The notes under the pieces were generated by a model. That model did no database searches and had not been told where the DNA came from. It saw only the letters and a program-made list of their open reading frames with translations. Made by a program: the position numbers and the translations under genes. From positions 2,381,501-2,445,500 of the forward strand of contig NZ_CP070982.1 in assembly GCF_018417595.1 (NCBI RefSeq): 64,000 nucleotides of DNA, read 5' to 3'. Shown piece after piece: positions 1 through 9,672 of the stretch (the stretch's first letter is position 1; each line of letters opens with the position of its first letter). The stretch is from Pseudomonas entomophila (GTDB lineage Bacteria; Pseudomonadota; Gammaproteobacteria; Pseudomonadales; Pseudomonadaceae).

Positions 1-1
1 C

Positions 2-436
2 AACGCCGACCCTCGGGCTTTGAGCCTGTGCCTGGCGGCGTGGGATGTGCAGGAGCGCCTGGGTAGCCCCGAGGGTGAGCTGGCAGTGGCCCAGGCCATC
101 ACCTACCTTGCCTGCGCGCCGAAGAGCAACGCGGTGTACATGGGCTTCAAGGCGGCCATGCGCGAGGCGGCCGAGCATGGGTCGCTGGAGGTGCCACTGC
201 ACCTGCGCAATGCCCCCACCAAGCTGATGAAGCAACTGGGCTACGGTGAGGAGTACCGCTACGCCCATGACGAACCGGACGCCTACGCCGCCGGCGAAGA
301 CTACTTCCCCGAGCAGCTCGAGCCACGCCAGTACTATCAGCCAGTGCCACGCGGCCTTGAGCTGAAGATCGGCGAAAAGCTGCGCCATCTGACCGAGCTC
401 GACCGCAACAGCCCCCGCCAGCGGAGAAAGCCGTGA
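2..436 (+). CDS. rarA: Replication-associated recombination protein A, C-terminal part
   Basis: This is the last 144 codons of a gene that begins before the window. RarA (MgsA) is an AAA+ ATPase of the clamp-loader-like Mgs1/WRNIP1 family that acts at stalled replication forks. The visible part matches the helical C-terminal tetramerisation region, with the typical stretches [19 protein letters not shown] and [16 protein letters not shown]. The ATPase core is outside the window. The stop codon overlaps the GTG start of crcB by four bases, so the two are translationally coupled. The following order crcB-serS-cysG is the usual Pseudomonas arrangement and supports the call. Confidence 0.93.
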   Translation, partial: NADPRALSLCLAAWDVQERLGSPEGELAVAQAITYLACAPKSNAVYMGFKAAMREAAEHGSLEVPLHLRNAPTKLMKQLGYGEEYRYAHDEPDAYAAGEDYFPEQLEPRQYYQPVPRGLELKIGEKLRHLTELDRNSPRQRRKP

Positions 437-807
437 TCGCACTCATCGCCGCCGTCAGCGCGGGCGGCATTGCCGGCACGCTGCTGCGCTTCGCCACCGC
501 CAATTGGGTAGCGGCCCACTGGCCACGGCACTTCTATGCCGGTACGCTGGCGGTCAACCTGGTCGGCTGCCTGCTGATCGGCCTGCTTTACGGGCTGTTC
601 CTGCACAAGCCCCTGGCGCCGGTCGAGCTGCGCGCCGGATTGATCGTCGGATTTCTGGGTGGCCTGACCACTTTTTCCTCTTTCTCGCTCGATACCGTGC
701 GCCTGATGGAAAGCGGGCAAGTACCGCTGGCCATGGGCTATACCATTATCAGCGTGGTGGGCGGCCTGCTCGCGACCTGGGCTGGCCTGTCCCTGACCCG
801 ATTCTGA
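433..807 (+). CDS. crcB: Fluoride efflux channel CrcB/Fluc
   Basis: A 124-residue inner-membrane protein with four hydrophobic helices, the usual length for Fluc channels. These form dual-topology dimers that export fluoride. The family signature [12 protein letters not shown] is present at about residues 75-86, and an N-terminal GG-GTLLRF segment is also typical. The GTG start overlaps the rarA stop, and I chose it for this overlap and for the good N-terminal match. No fluoride riboswitch can lie directly upstream because that DNA is rarA coding sequence, so expression is probably constitutive with its neighbours. Confidence 0.95.
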   Translation: MIALIAAVSAGGIAGTLLRFATANWVAAHWPRHFYAGTLAVNLVGCLLIGLLYGLFLHKPLAPVELRAGLIVGFLGGLTTFSSFSLDTVRLMESGQVPLAMGYTIISVVGGLLATWAGLSLTRF

Positions 808-825
808 ACCAACTTCTACACATAA

Positions 826-2118
<1,293 letters not shown>

Positions 2119-3510
2119 ATGGACTACCTGCCGCTGTTCCACAAGCTGCAGGGTGGCCGCGCGCTGGTCGTCGGTGGCGGCGAGATCGCCTTGCGCAAGG
2201 CGCGTCTGCTGGCAGATGCCGGTGCCGTGTTGCGTGTAGTGGCGCCGGAGGTCGACGGTCAGCTCGCCGCGCTGGCCCGTGAGCGCGGTGGCGAGGTTCT
2301 GGTGCGCGGCTATCAGCCGTCGGACCTTGAGGGCTGTCGCCTGGTGATCGCGGCCACCGATGACCCCGGGCTCAACGCCCAGGTCTCGGCGGACGCACAG
2401 GCGCGCAGCCTGCCAGTCAACGTGGTGGACGCGCCGGCCCTGTGCACGGTGATCTTCCCGGCCATCGTCGACCGCTCACCGCTTGTGGTGGCGGTGTCCA
2501 GCGGTGGCGACGCCCCGGTGCTGGCGCGGTTGATCCGCGCCAAGCTGGAAGCCTGGATTCCCTCCGCCTATGGTGAACTGGCCGGGCTGGCCGCGCGTTT
2601 TCGCGACAAGGTCAAGGCCTTGTATCCGGACGTCAACCAGCGCCGCGGCTTCTGGGAAAACGTCTTCCAGGGGCCGATCGCCGAGCGTCAGCTGGCCGGG
2701 CAGGGCGCGGAGGCCGAGCGCTTGCTGCAGGCAATGGTCGATGGCGCGCCGGTGCAGCAGGGCGGCGAGGTGTACTTGGTGGGGGCAGGCCCAGGTGACC
2801 CGGACCTCTTGACCTTCCGGGCCCTGCGCCTGATGCAGCAGGCCGATGTGGTGCTCTATGACCGCCTGGTGGCACCGGCCATCATCGAGATGTGTCGGCG
2901 TGACGCCGAGCGCATCTATGTCGGCAAGCGCCGCGCCGACCATGCCGTGCCTCAGGATCAGATCAACCGCTTGCTGGTGGATCTGGCGCGCCAAGGCAAG
3001 CGCGTACTGCGGCTCAAGGGCGGCGACCCGTTCATCTTCGGCCGGGGTGGCGAGGAGATCGAGGAGCTGGCCGATGAAGGGATTCCGTTCCAGGTGGTGC
3101 CGGGAATCACCGCGGCCAGTGGCTGCTCCGCCTACGGCGGCATTCCGCTGACCCATCGGGATTATGCCCAGTCAGTGCGCTTCGTGACTGGTCATTTGAA
3201 GGATGGCACCAGCAATTTGCCTTGGCACGACCTGGTGGCGCCGGCCCAGACCCTGGTGTTCTACATGGGCCTGGTCGGGTTGCCGACCATCTGTGCCGAG
3301 CTGATCCGCCATGGTCGCGCGGCCAGCACGCCTGCGGCGCTGGTGCAGCAAGGCACCACGCGTAACCAGCGGGTGTTTACCGGGACCCTGGCTGACTTGC
3401 CCGAGCTGGTAGCCCGCCATGAAGTGCATGCGCCGACCCTGGTGATCGTCGGGGAAGTGGTGAAGTTGCGCGACAAGCTGGCCTGGTTCGAAGGGGCGCA
3501 ACTTAGCTGA
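2119..3510 (+). CDS. cysG: Siroheme synthase (trifunctional CysG)
   Basis: A 463-residue fusion enzyme making siroheme for sulfite and nitrite reductases. The N-terminal half (about 1-200) has the NAD-binding stretch [15 protein letters not shown] of precorrin-2 dehydrogenase/sirohydrochlorin ferrochelatase. The C-terminal half (about 215-460) is uroporphyrinogen-III C-methyltransferase with [18 protein letters not shown] and the [16 protein letters not shown] stretch. Length and domain order match E. coli CysG. The ATG directly abuts the serS stop codon, indicating translational coupling. A strong terminator follows the stop. Confidence 0.97.
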   Translation: MDYLPLFHKLQGGRALVVGGGEIALRKARLLADAGAVLRVVAPEVDGQLAALARERGGEVLVRGYQPSDLEGCRLVIAATDDPGLNAQVSADAQARSLPVNVVDAPALCTVIFPAIVDRSPLVVAVSSGGDAPVLARLIRAKLEAWIPSAYGELAGLAARFRDKVKALYPDVNQRRGFWENVFQGPIAERQLAGQGAEAERLLQAMVDGAPVQQGGEVYLVGAGPGDPDLLTFRALRLMQQADVVLYDRLVAPAIIEMCRRDAERIYVGKRRADHAVPQDQINRLLVDLARQGKRVLRLKGGDPFIFGRGGEEIEELADEGIPFQVVPGITAASGCSAYGGIPLTHRDYAQSVRFVTGHLKDGTSNLPWHDLVAPAQTLVFYMGLVGLPTICAELIRHGRAASTPAALVQQGTTRNQRVFTGTLADLPELVARHEVHAPTLVIVGEVVKLRDKLAWFEGAQLS

Positions 3511-3515
3511 AACTG

Positions 3516-3543
3516 TTGGGGCCGCAAAGCGGCCCCAATTTTC
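3516..3543 (+). terminator. Rho-independent terminator after cysG, likely bidirectional
   Basis: A 10-bp perfect stem (TTGGGGCCGC / GCGGCCCCAA) with an AAA loop is followed by TTTTCT. It lies between the convergent cysG and yqjG genes and probably serves both. Confidence 0.9.
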
Positions 3544-4503
3544 TCATGCCTGCCAGATGCCTTTGCCTGGCAACCGCTGCCGATCATGCGGCAAGTTGAA
3601 ATCCTGCAGCGGCCCCTTGGGCACGATCCCATTCGGGTTGATGGTCTTGTGGCTCATGTAATAGTGCTTCTGGATATGCTCCATGTTCACCGTCTCGGCC
3701 ACGCCCGGCCACTGGTACAGCTCGCGCAGCCAGTTGGACAGGTTCGGGTAGTCGCTCAAGCGGCGCAGGTTGCACTTGAAGTGGCCGTGGTACACCGCGT
3801 CGAAACGTACCAGTGTCGTGAACAGGCGCACGTCGGCCTCGGTCAGGTACTCGCCGGCCAGGTAGCGCTGGCGGCCCAGTAACCTTTCCAGCTGATCCAG
3901 CTCGTTGAATACGTCATCGAAGGCCGCCTCGTAGGCGGATTGCGAAGTGGCGAAGCCTGCGCGGTACACGCCGTTGTTCAGCGCAGGATAAATACGTTCA
4001 TTGAGCGCATCGATGGTTTCGCGCAGGGGCGTCGGGTACAAATCCAGCGTATTACCGGTGAGTTCGTTGAATGCCGTATTGAAGATGCGAATGATCTCCG
4101 CCGACTCGTTGTTGACGATGCGCTTCTCCTGCTTGTCCCACAGCACCGGCACGGTCACGCGCCCGGTATAGTGCGGGTCGTCCTGGGTGTAGCGCTGGTG
4201 CAGGTACTGCAAGGCCTCCAGGTGGTCGCCCGTGGAGCCTTCCTGCTGGTCGAAGGTCCAGCCGTGCTCACCCATCAGCCAACTGACCACCGAGACGTCG
4301 ATCAGGGGTTCGAGGCCCTTGATGGCTCGAAAGATCAGGGTACGGTGGGCCCAGGGGCAGGCCAGCGACACATACAGGTGATAGCGGCCGGCCTCTGGAG
4401 CAGGCAGCGGATTGCGGCGCTGTGCGTTCTCGCGCTGGAAGGCGCCGTCCTTGCTGCTCTGGTACCACTGGTCATGCCAGTGGCCGTCAATCAAAAGGCC
4501 CAT
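3544..4503 (-). CDS. yqjG: Glutathionyl-hydroquinone reductase (Xi-class GST, YqjG/PcpF type)
   Basis: A 319-residue Xi-class glutathione transferase that reduces glutathionyl-(hydro)quinones and releases GSH. The thioredoxin-like N-terminal domain carries the catalytic-Cys motif LACPWAHRTL (about residues 48-57), and the mainly helical C-terminal GST domain includes YLTEADVRLFTTLVRFD. The length matches E. coli YqjG (about 328). It is downstream of the tus/ybiB group on the same strand with a 96-bp gap, which probably holds its own promoter. The assignment is firm at family level; physiological quinone substrates are not evident from sequence. Confidence 0.94.
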   Translation of the reverse strand: MGLLIDGHWHDQWYQSSKDGAFQRENAQRRNPLPAPEAGRYHLYVSLACPWAHRTLIFRAIKGLEPLIDVSVVSWLMGEHGWTFDQQEGSTGDHLEALQYLHQRYTQDDPHYTGRVTVPVLWDKQEKRIVNNESAEIIRIFNTAFNELTGNTLDLYPTPLRETIDALNERIYPALNNGVYRAGFATSQSAYEAAFDDVFNELDQLERLLGRQRYLAGEYLTEADVRLFTTLVRFDAVYHGHFKCNLRRLSDYPNLSNWLRELYQWPGVAETVNMEHIQKHYYMSHKTINPNGIVPKGPLQDFNLPHDRQRLPGKGIWQA

Positions 4504-4599
4504 GCTGGAGCTCCTCGAACAAAGTTGTCTGTCGTTGGAGCTCAGTCTAGATAAAAGCGTTCGAATAAATAGCGCAAAGACTGCAATATTCCGATCTGA

Positions 4600-5601
4600 T
4601 TATTCGATGTTTTTCCGGGTTGCCCAGTAGGATTGTGCGGTGCTGAAGGCCTGTTCGCGGTTCTGTCCAAGCCCGCGCAGGGCCAGGGCCATGGTGGCGA
4701 TGGCGGCCAGTTCGCCATAGCTGTCGTCGGCCTCACCGCGCCACACGGCCAGCAGGTGCTCAGGTTGCAGGCTGGCGGGTTTGACATGGCGCTGTGCACT
4801 CAAGGCTGGCCATTCCTCATCCCACGCCTCGCCGGCCGACGTGCCGTAGAGATGGCTGATCACGTCCGGATTGATCTCGATCTCGCCACCGTCGCCTTTG
4901 ATCACCAGCGCATGGTCACCGAGCAGGCGGCTGGCTTCGCGGTGCACGGCCTGGTAGCCGGGGTGGAAGATACTTTGCAGCCCGCAGCGTGCGCCAAGGG
5001 GGTTGAGCACGCGGGCCAGCGAGTGGATCGGCGAGCGCAGGCCCAGGGTGTTGCGCAGGTCGATCATGCGCTGCAGTTGTGGGGCCCAGTCCAGCAGGGG
5101 GGCAAAGGCCAGCCGACGAGCGTCCAGCGCCTGTTCGACCGATGCCCAGTCGCGGCACAGGGGGATGTCCAGCAGCCCCAGCAGTTGCTCGGTGTACAGT
5201 CGCCCGGCGGTGTGCGCACCGCCGCCGTGCATCAGGATGCTTACACCATTGCCCGCCAGGCACTTGGCGGCTAGCAGGTACCAAGGCAGGTGACGTTTCT
5301 TGCCAGCGTAGCTCGGCCAGTCCAGATCGACGGCAATCCGTGGTGCTTGCAAGTGAGTGCGCAGAGCCTCGGTGAAACCGGCCAGCTCCTCGGCGCTTTC
5401 CTCCTTGTGCCGCAACAGCATCAGGAAGGCGCCGAGCTGGGTGTCTTCCACCTTGCCTTCGAGTAGCAGCGCCATGGCGGCACGGGCCTCTTCGCGGGTC
5501 AACCCGCGGGCGCCACGTTTGCCTTTGCCGAGAATACGCACGAATTCGGCGAAGGGATGTTCGGCCGGGGTTTCCAGGGTCAGTGCAAGCGGTTCGGTCA
5601 T
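4600..5601 (-). CDS. ybiB: YbiB/TrpD2 family nucleic-acid-binding protein
   Basis: A 333-residue protein of the anthranilate phosphoribosyltransferase-like fold (often called glycosyl transferase family 3). The N-terminal helical domain includes LTREEARAAMALLLEGKV, and the phosphoribosyl-site region is altered to LMHGGGAHTAGR. E. coli YbiB (TrpD2) binds DNA and RNA non-specifically and is a homodimer without TrpD activity; I infer the same class here. The ATG overlaps the tusE stop by four bases (ATGA), which defines the start and implies coupling to the sulfur-relay operon. A longer in-frame extension upstream would overlap tusE and is not credible. Confidence 0.9.
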   Translation of the reverse strand: MTEPLALTLETPAEHPFAEFVRILGKGKRGARGLTREEARAAMALLLEGKVEDTQLGAFLMLLRHKEESAEELAGFTEALRTHLQAPRIAVDLDWPSYAGKKRHLPWYLLAAKCLAGNGVSILMHGGGAHTAGRLYTEQLLGLLDIPLCRDWASVEQALDARRLAFAPLLDWAPQLQRMIDLRNTLGLRSPIHSLARVLNPLGARCGLQSIFHPGYQAVHREASRLLGDHALVIKGDGGEIEINPDVISHLYGTSAGEAWDEEWPALSAQRHVKPASLQPEHLLAVWRGEADDSYGELAAIATMALALRGLGQNREQAFSTAQSYWATRKNIE

Positions 5602-5933
5602 ATGCAGTTGGTCGGCTTGGGCAGGCCCGCCAGCTTGGCGGCGAGTTTGGCGGGAGTGCCGTTGAACAGGCGGTTCAGGTGCGGGCTGTTGCCCTTTTCC
5701 GCACCCAGCTTGAGCGCGGTGTACTTGATCAGTGGGCGGGTGGCCGGGGACAGCTGGTACTCGGCATAGAACTGGCGCAGCAGTTCGAGGACCTCCCAAT
5801 GATCCGTGGTCAGGGCGATGGCTTCGCGGGCGGCGAGGCACTCGGCGACCTCATGGGACCAGTCCTGCAGGTCGACCAGGAAACCATCCTTGTCCAGGGC
5901 GATCGAGCGATCGCCAACAGTCAGTGTGCTCAT
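5598..5933 (-). CDS. tusE: Sulfurtransferase TusE (DsrC family)
   Basis: A 111-residue small protein that accepts persulfide sulfur from TusD and passes it to MnmA for 2-thiouridine formation at tRNA wobble position 34. The conserved DsrC-type stretch DGFLVDLQDWSHEVAE lies near the N-terminus. The C-terminal KPTNCI carries the essential penultimate cysteine. It overlaps tusB upstream and ybiB downstream by four bases each, as expected for a tightly coupled operon. Only the single C-terminal cysteine is seen, which fits a TusE role rather than dissimilatory DsrC with two cysteines. Confidence 0.95.
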   Translation of the reverse strand: MSTLTVGDRSIALDKDGFLVDLQDWSHEVAECLAAREAIALTTDHWEVLELLRQFYAEYQLSPATRPLIKYTALKLGAEKGNSPHLNRLFNGTPAKLAAKLAGLPKPTNCI

Positions 5934-6226
5934 AGCCAGCTATTGACCTTGTCGTGGTGCAGGGTGAGCTCGACGAAGGCGGGGTAGTCCACGGCCCTGG
6001 CCAGTTGGCTGTAGAGAGCTCGAGCCTGCAGGTCCTCGGTGAGTGCGAACAAGCGGTCGCCAAGATGGGCGGCCTGCAGGGCCGCGAAGGGCTCGCTGCC
6101 GGGCTTGAGCGCGTAGGTGGCGTCTCCACACAGTAACAGTGCGTCTTGTGGGCCCAGCAGGCGCAGGCAGCTGGACAGGCGCTCGTCACCGAACGGCGAA
6201 TGGGCGATTATGTGCAGGGTTGTCAT
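5930..6226 (-). CDS. tusB: Sulfurtransferase complex subunit TusB (DsrH family)
   Basis: A 98-residue subunit of the TusBCD heterohexamer in the 2-thiouridine sulfur relay. It has the typical N-terminal LHIIAHSPFGDERLSSC and the C-terminal DKVNSWL ending. Its start overlaps the tusC stop by one base and its stop overlaps tusE by four. Order tusD-C-B-E on the minus strand matches other gammaproteobacteria. Confidence 0.94.
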   Translation of the reverse strand: MTTLHIIAHSPFGDERLSSCLRLLGPQDALLLCGDATYALKPGSEPFAALQAAHLGDRLFALTEDLQARALYSQLARAVDYPAFVELTLHHDKVNSWL

Positions 6227-6585
6227 CAGAGCGTCACCACCTGGTCGAAACGGGCAATCAGCGCAGCGAGCGCGGCATCGTCGAGCACCTCTACCGGCAG
6301 GCTAAGCGTGCCTTCGTCCAGCCCGCGACGGGCCAGGCTATGGCCGCAGGCGAACAGTTCCTCGACACCGAACATCGGCAGGGCCTGTAGGTTGGCGGCA
6401 AGGTTCTTCTGTTGCAGGGCATCGGGTTGCTGGTCGGCAGCGAGCTGGAACACGCCGTCATCGAGGAACAGCATGCCCAAGGGCAGATCGAAGGCCCCGC
6501 CAGCCAGGGCGATGTCGAGCGCCTCGCGAGCGGAAGGGCCATTCCAGGGCGCCTGGCGGCTGATGATCAACAGCGACTTGGCCAT
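6226..6585 (-). CDS. tusC: Sulfurtransferase complex subunit TusC (DsrF family)
   Basis: A 119-residue DsrE/F-like fold protein and structural subunit of TusBCD. The N-terminal KSLLIISRQAPWNGPSAREALD and LGMLFLDDGVFQL stretches are typical of TusC. It starts one base after the tusD stop codon and overlaps tusB by one base, so the four tus genes form one unit. The complex relays sulfur from TusA to TusE in the cytoplasm. Confidence 0.94.
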   Translation of the reverse strand: MAKSLLIISRQAPWNGPSAREALDIALAGGAFDLPLGMLFLDDGVFQLAADQQPDALQQKNLAANLQALPMFGVEELFACGHSLARRGLDEGTLSLPVEVLDDAALAALIARFDQVVTL

Positions 6586-6586
6586 C

Positions 6587-6979
6587 TCAATCCCCTCCGA
6601 AACAGACCAGGCGATCGGCCAGTTGCGCCGCCTCGTGCAGTTGGCCCAGGCCGGACAGCTCCCAGGGCATGGGCAGATTTACGGCTGGACGCTGATAACG
6701 GTTGGCCTCCGAGTCGTCCAGCACGCCACGGCGCAGGGCAGCGGCAATACACACCACGGCGTCGAGCCGGTGTTCGCTGACAAATGCACGCCACTGAGCC
6801 GCCACATCCAGCTCATCCTGTGGTGCGACGATGTTGGCTGAAGCGCTGTGCACGCCGTCCTGGTAGAAGAACAGCCGGGCAATTTCGTGCCCGCCGGCCA
6901 GCGCCGCCTCGGCGAAGCGCAGGGCGCGGCGCGAGGAGGGTGCATGGGCCGGGGAAAAAACCGCGATGGCGAATTTCAT
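6587..6979 (-). CDS. tusD: Sulfurtransferase complex subunit TusD (DsrE family)
   Basis: A 130-residue DsrE family subunit that carries the relay cysteine of TusBCD. The start is set at MKFAIAVFSPAHAPSS, which matches the family N-terminus; an in-frame upstream extension of 13 codons has no support. The conserved FFYQDGV segment and the VVCIAAALRRGV region containing the likely catalytic cysteine (about residue 77) are visible. It is the first gene of the tusDCBE-ybiB operon and lies just left of the terminator of the upstream permease gene, so its promoter must sit in the roughly 30-bp gap or transcription must read through. Confidence 0.94.
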   Translation of the reverse strand: MKFAIAVFSPAHAPSSRRALRFAEAALAGGHEIARLFFYQDGVHSASANIVAPQDELDVAAQWRAFVSEHRLDAVVCIAAALRRGVLDDSEANRYQRPAVNLPMPWELSGLGQLHEAAQLADRLVCFGGD

Positions 6980-7011
6980 GGAAAGCTCATACAAAGGAAT
7001 GCGGTCATGAT

Positions 7012-7046
7012 AAAGCAAAAAGCCCGCGCTGGTGGGCGCGGGCTTT
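7012..7046 (-). terminator. Rho-independent terminator of the NCS2 permease gene
   Basis: On the minus strand a GC-rich stem (AAGCCCGCGC / GCGCGGGCTT, short loop) is followed by TTTTTGCTTTAT. It lies 20 bp past the permease stop codon. Confidence 0.85.
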
Positions 7047-7066
7047 TCGGTTCAGCCGGGCATGGC

Positions 7067-8446
7067 TCAGGCCGCTTCCTTGCTCTCCGGCAGGAACCAG
7101 TTGAGCACCAGGGCGCAGATGCCGCCGGTGGCGACACCTGACTCCAGCACATGGCGCAGTGCCGACGGCATGTGCGACAGGAACTCCGGCACCTGCGCCA
7201 CCCCCAGGCCCAGGGCCAGAGAGACGGCGATGATCAGCAGGGCACGGCGGTCGAGGCGGGTGCTGGCGAGGATATTGATGCCCGAGGCGGCCACCGCGCC
7301 GAACATCACCATGGCCGCGCCACCGAGTACGGGCTCCGGCACGGCCTGGATCACACCGGCAACGCTCGGGAACAACCCCAGCAGGATCAGCATGGCCGCG
7401 ATCCAGATACCGATGTGGCGGCTGGCAATACCGGTCAGCTGAATCACGCCGTTGTTTTGGGCGAAGATCGAGCTGGGGAAGGTGTTGAACAGGCCGGCCA
7501 GCAGCGAGTTGGCGCCGTTGACCAGAACGCCGCCCTTGATCCGCTGCATCCACACCGGGCCTTCGACCGGCTGGCGCGAGACCTTGCTGGTGGCCGTCAC
7601 ATCACCAATCGCTTCCAGCGAGGTAACCAGGTAGATCACCAGCATCGGGATGAACAACGCCCAGGAGAAGCCCAGGCCGAAGTGCAGCGGTGTGGGCACC
7701 TGGAACAGCGCGGCCTGGTGCATGCCGGTGAAGTCCAGGCGGCCCAGGTAACCGGCCAGGGCATAGCCCACGGCCAGGGCGATGACGATGGCGCAGCTGC
7801 GCATCCACACCACCGGGACACGGTTGAGGATGACGATGATCGCCAGCACCACGCCCGACAACAGCAGGTTCTCGCCGTTGGCGAAGGTGCCGTCGGCCAT
7901 GGCACCGAAGCCACCGCCCATGCTGATCAGGCCGACCTTGATCAGGGTCAGGCCGATCATCAGCACGACGATGCCGGTCACCAGGGGCGTGATCAGGCGT
8001 TTGACGAAGGGCAGGATGCGCGATACGCCCATTTCCACGAACGAACCGGCGATGACCACGCCGAAGATCGCCGCCATCACGCTTTCCACCGGCGTCCCTT
8101 GCTTGACCATCAGCGCGCCACCGGCAATCAGCGGCCCGACGAAGTTGAAGCTGGTACCCTGGACGATCAGCAGCCCGGCACCGAATGGCCCGAAGCGCTT
8201 GCACTGGACAAAGGTGGCGATCCCCGAGATCACCAGCGACATCGACACGATCAGGTTGGTGTCCCGTGCCGACACCCCCAGCGCCTGGCAAATCAGCAGT
8301 CCCGGTGTAACGATCGGCACGATGATCGCCAGCAGATGCTGCAGGGCGGCCAGCAGGCCGATCATCAGGCGTGGCTTGTCTTCGAGGCCTAAAACCAGTT
8401 CATTGGCGGGCGCCGTGGCGCCTGGGCCTTGCTCGAGTGAACTCAT
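7067..8446 (-). CDS. Nucleobase:cation symporter-2 family permease (xanthine/uracil/urate type)
   Basis: A 459-residue polytopic inner-membrane transporter with about 12-14 hydrophobic segments. NCS2 hallmarks are present: QHLLAIIVPIVTPGLL near the N-terminus, the QGTSFNFVGPL segment, VTSLEAIGDVTATSKVS, and NTFPSSIFAQNNGVIQLTG. The NNGV motif and LEAIGD Glu are substrate- and ion-site features of XanP/UacT-like members. It likely takes up a purine (xanthine or urate) or uracil with a cation; sequence alone does not fix the substrate. It is a single gene with its own terminator and no purine catabolic genes beside it. Confidence 0.88.
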   Translation of the reverse strand: MSSLEQGPGATAPANELVLGLEDKPRLMIGLLAALQHLLAIIVPIVTPGLLICQALGVSARDTNLIVSMSLVISGIATFVQCKRFGPFGAGLLIVQGTSFNFVGPLIAGGALMVKQGTPVESVMAAIFGVVIAGSFVEMGVSRILPFVKRLITPLVTGIVVLMIGLTLIKVGLISMGGGFGAMADGTFANGENLLLSGVVLAIIVILNRVPVVWMRSCAIVIALAVGYALAGYLGRLDFTGMHQAALFQVPTPLHFGLGFSWALFIPMLVIYLVTSLEAIGDVTATSKVSRQPVEGPVWMQRIKGGVLVNGANSLLAGLFNTFPSSIFAQNNGVIQLTGIASRHIGIWIAAMLILLGLFPSVAGVIQAVPEPVLGGAAMVMFGAVAASGINILASTRLDRRALLIIAVSLALGLGVAQVPEFLSHMPSALRHVLESGVATGGICALVLNWFLPESKEAA

Positions 8447-8608
8447 GGAAATTGCTGCCCCGGATGAAAAAAGGAGCGCATTCTACGGGGTGAAATCGCG
8501 GAGGGGTAGTGGCAAGCACGATGGCCGCATAATCACGGAGGAATCAGCGAACAAGCTGACTTTTAGGTCAATTGTTTTGTTGGCAATTTCCAGTTTCGAC
8601 CAGGCACG

Positions 8609-8633
8609 AAAAAGCCCGCCGAGGCGGGCTTTT
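8609..8633 (-). terminator. Rho-independent terminator of the yccA-like gene
   Basis: On the minus strand AAGCCCGCC-TC-GGCGGGCTT is followed by TTTCG, 23 bp after the stop of the Bax-inhibitor family gene. Confidence 0.85.
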
Positions 8634-8655
8634 CGAGGTGAGGCGGACGGTTGGA

Positions 8656-9327
8656 TCAGTCGTCGCGACCCATGATGCCGAACAGTTGCAGCAGGCTGAC
8701 GAACAGGTTGTAGATCGATACATACAGGCTGATGGTCGCCATGATGTAGTTGCGCTCGCCGCCGTGGATGATGGCGCTGGTCTGGAACAGGATGCAGACC
8801 GACGAGAACAGCACGAAGCCAGCGCTGATCGCCAGTTGCAGGCCGCTGATCTGGAAGAAGAAGCTGGCCACCACGGCACCCAGCAGGACGAAGAAGCCAG
8901 CGGTGATGAAGCCGCTGAGGAAGCTCATGTCCTTGCGGGTGATCAGCACGTAGGCGGACAGGCCGCCGAACACCAGGGCGGTCATGGCGAACGCCGAGCT
9001 GACGATTTCGGCGCCGCCGGCCATGCCCAGGTAACGGTTGAGGATCGGGCCGAGGATGAAGCCCATGAAACCGGTGAGGGCGAAGGTGGACACCAGGCCC
9101 CAGGCCGAGTCACGCAGCTTGTTGGTGAGGAAGAACAGGCCGTAGAAGCCGATCAGCACCACGAAGATGTTCGGGTAGCCGACACGCATCTGCTGGGCGA
9201 CGAAGGCCATGATGCCGCTGAAGGCGAGGGTGAGCGCCAGCAGGCTGTAGGTGTTGCGCAGGACCTTGCTGACCTCCTGCTGATCGGCCTGCAGGCCGTG
9301 TTGGATGGCGTAATCCTGTTCGCGCAT
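8656..9327 (-). CDS. yccA: Bax inhibitor-1/YccA family membrane protein
   Basis: A 223-residue inner-membrane protein with seven predicted helices, the BI-1 family size. In E. coli YccA is a substrate and modulator of the FtsH protease. Family features include RNTYSLLALTLAFSGIMAF near the N-terminus and the central GLVSTFALTGFMGFILGP. The start MREQDYAIQHGL is chosen because AAAGGAGTGCGCC places a Shine-Dalgarno eight bases upstream; a longer in-frame reading upstream lacks this. It is monocistronic with a terminator. Confidence 0.92.
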   Translation of the reverse strand: MREQDYAIQHGLQADQQEVSKVLRNTYSLLALTLAFSGIMAFVAQQMRVGYPNIFVVLIGFYGLFFLTNKLRDSAWGLVSTFALTGFMGFILGPILNRYLGMAGGAEIVSSAFAMTALVFGGLSAYVLITRKDMSFLSGFITAGFFVLLGAVVASFFFQISGLQLAISAGFVLFSSVCILFQTSAIIHGGERNYIMATISLYVSIYNLFVSLLQLFGIMGRDD

Positions 9328-9428
9328 GGCGCACTCCTTTGGTGTGAAACCGGTGGGTCGGGACCCATGGTATTGGAACGTATGGGCTGAAGCATACCAG
9401 AGCTGCCACAACCCGCGACACAGAGAGT

Positions 9429-9456
9429 TTGACAGCGTGTTTCATTAAGGTATTAT
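9429..9456 (+). promoter_or_regulatory. Sigma-70 promoter of tRNA-Ser
   Basis: A consensus TTGACA box and a TATTAT box are separated by 16 bp, about 20 bp before the tRNA 5' end. Confidence 0.75.
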
Positions 9457-9475
9457 TGCCGCCGCAAAACCAGCT

Positions 9476-9563
9476 GGAAGCGTGGCCGAGTGGTTTAAGG
9501 CAACGGTCTTGAAAACCGTCGATGGGCAACTATCCTAGAGTTCGAATCTCTACGCTTCCGCCA
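9476..9563 (+). tRNA. tRNA-Ser(UGA)
   Basis: An 88-nt tRNA including an encoded CCA end. The acceptor arms GGAAGCG and CGCTTCC pair perfectly with discriminator G. The anticodon loop CTTGAAA gives anticodon TGA. A long variable arm and the T-loop GTTCGAATC are present, as expected for class II tRNA-Ser. It has its own promoter and terminator. An integrase gene lies 109 bp downstream and points toward it, so this tRNA is the probable attachment site of a former element. Confidence 0.96.
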
Positions 9564-9568
9564 CATTC

Positions 9569-9600
9569 AAAGCCCTGATTGTTCAGGGCTTTTTGCGTTT
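9569..9600 (+). terminator. Terminator of tRNA-Ser
   Basis: AAAGCCCTGA-TTGT-TCAGGGCTTTTT forms a 10-bp stem followed by a T-run, starting 6 bp after the CCA end. Confidence 0.85.
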
Positions 9601-9672
9601 TTGGGGTGCAGAAAAACTACCCGTGGGAACACCTTGGGAATGGTTTGATTTGTCAGCGCTGACAATACTTTG

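Noticed and set aside
7151..8392. Plus-strand frame of 413 codons opposite the NCS2 permease
   Set aside because: Composition is dominated by His, Gln, Asp and Gly typical of antisense reading of a membrane protein; no domain.
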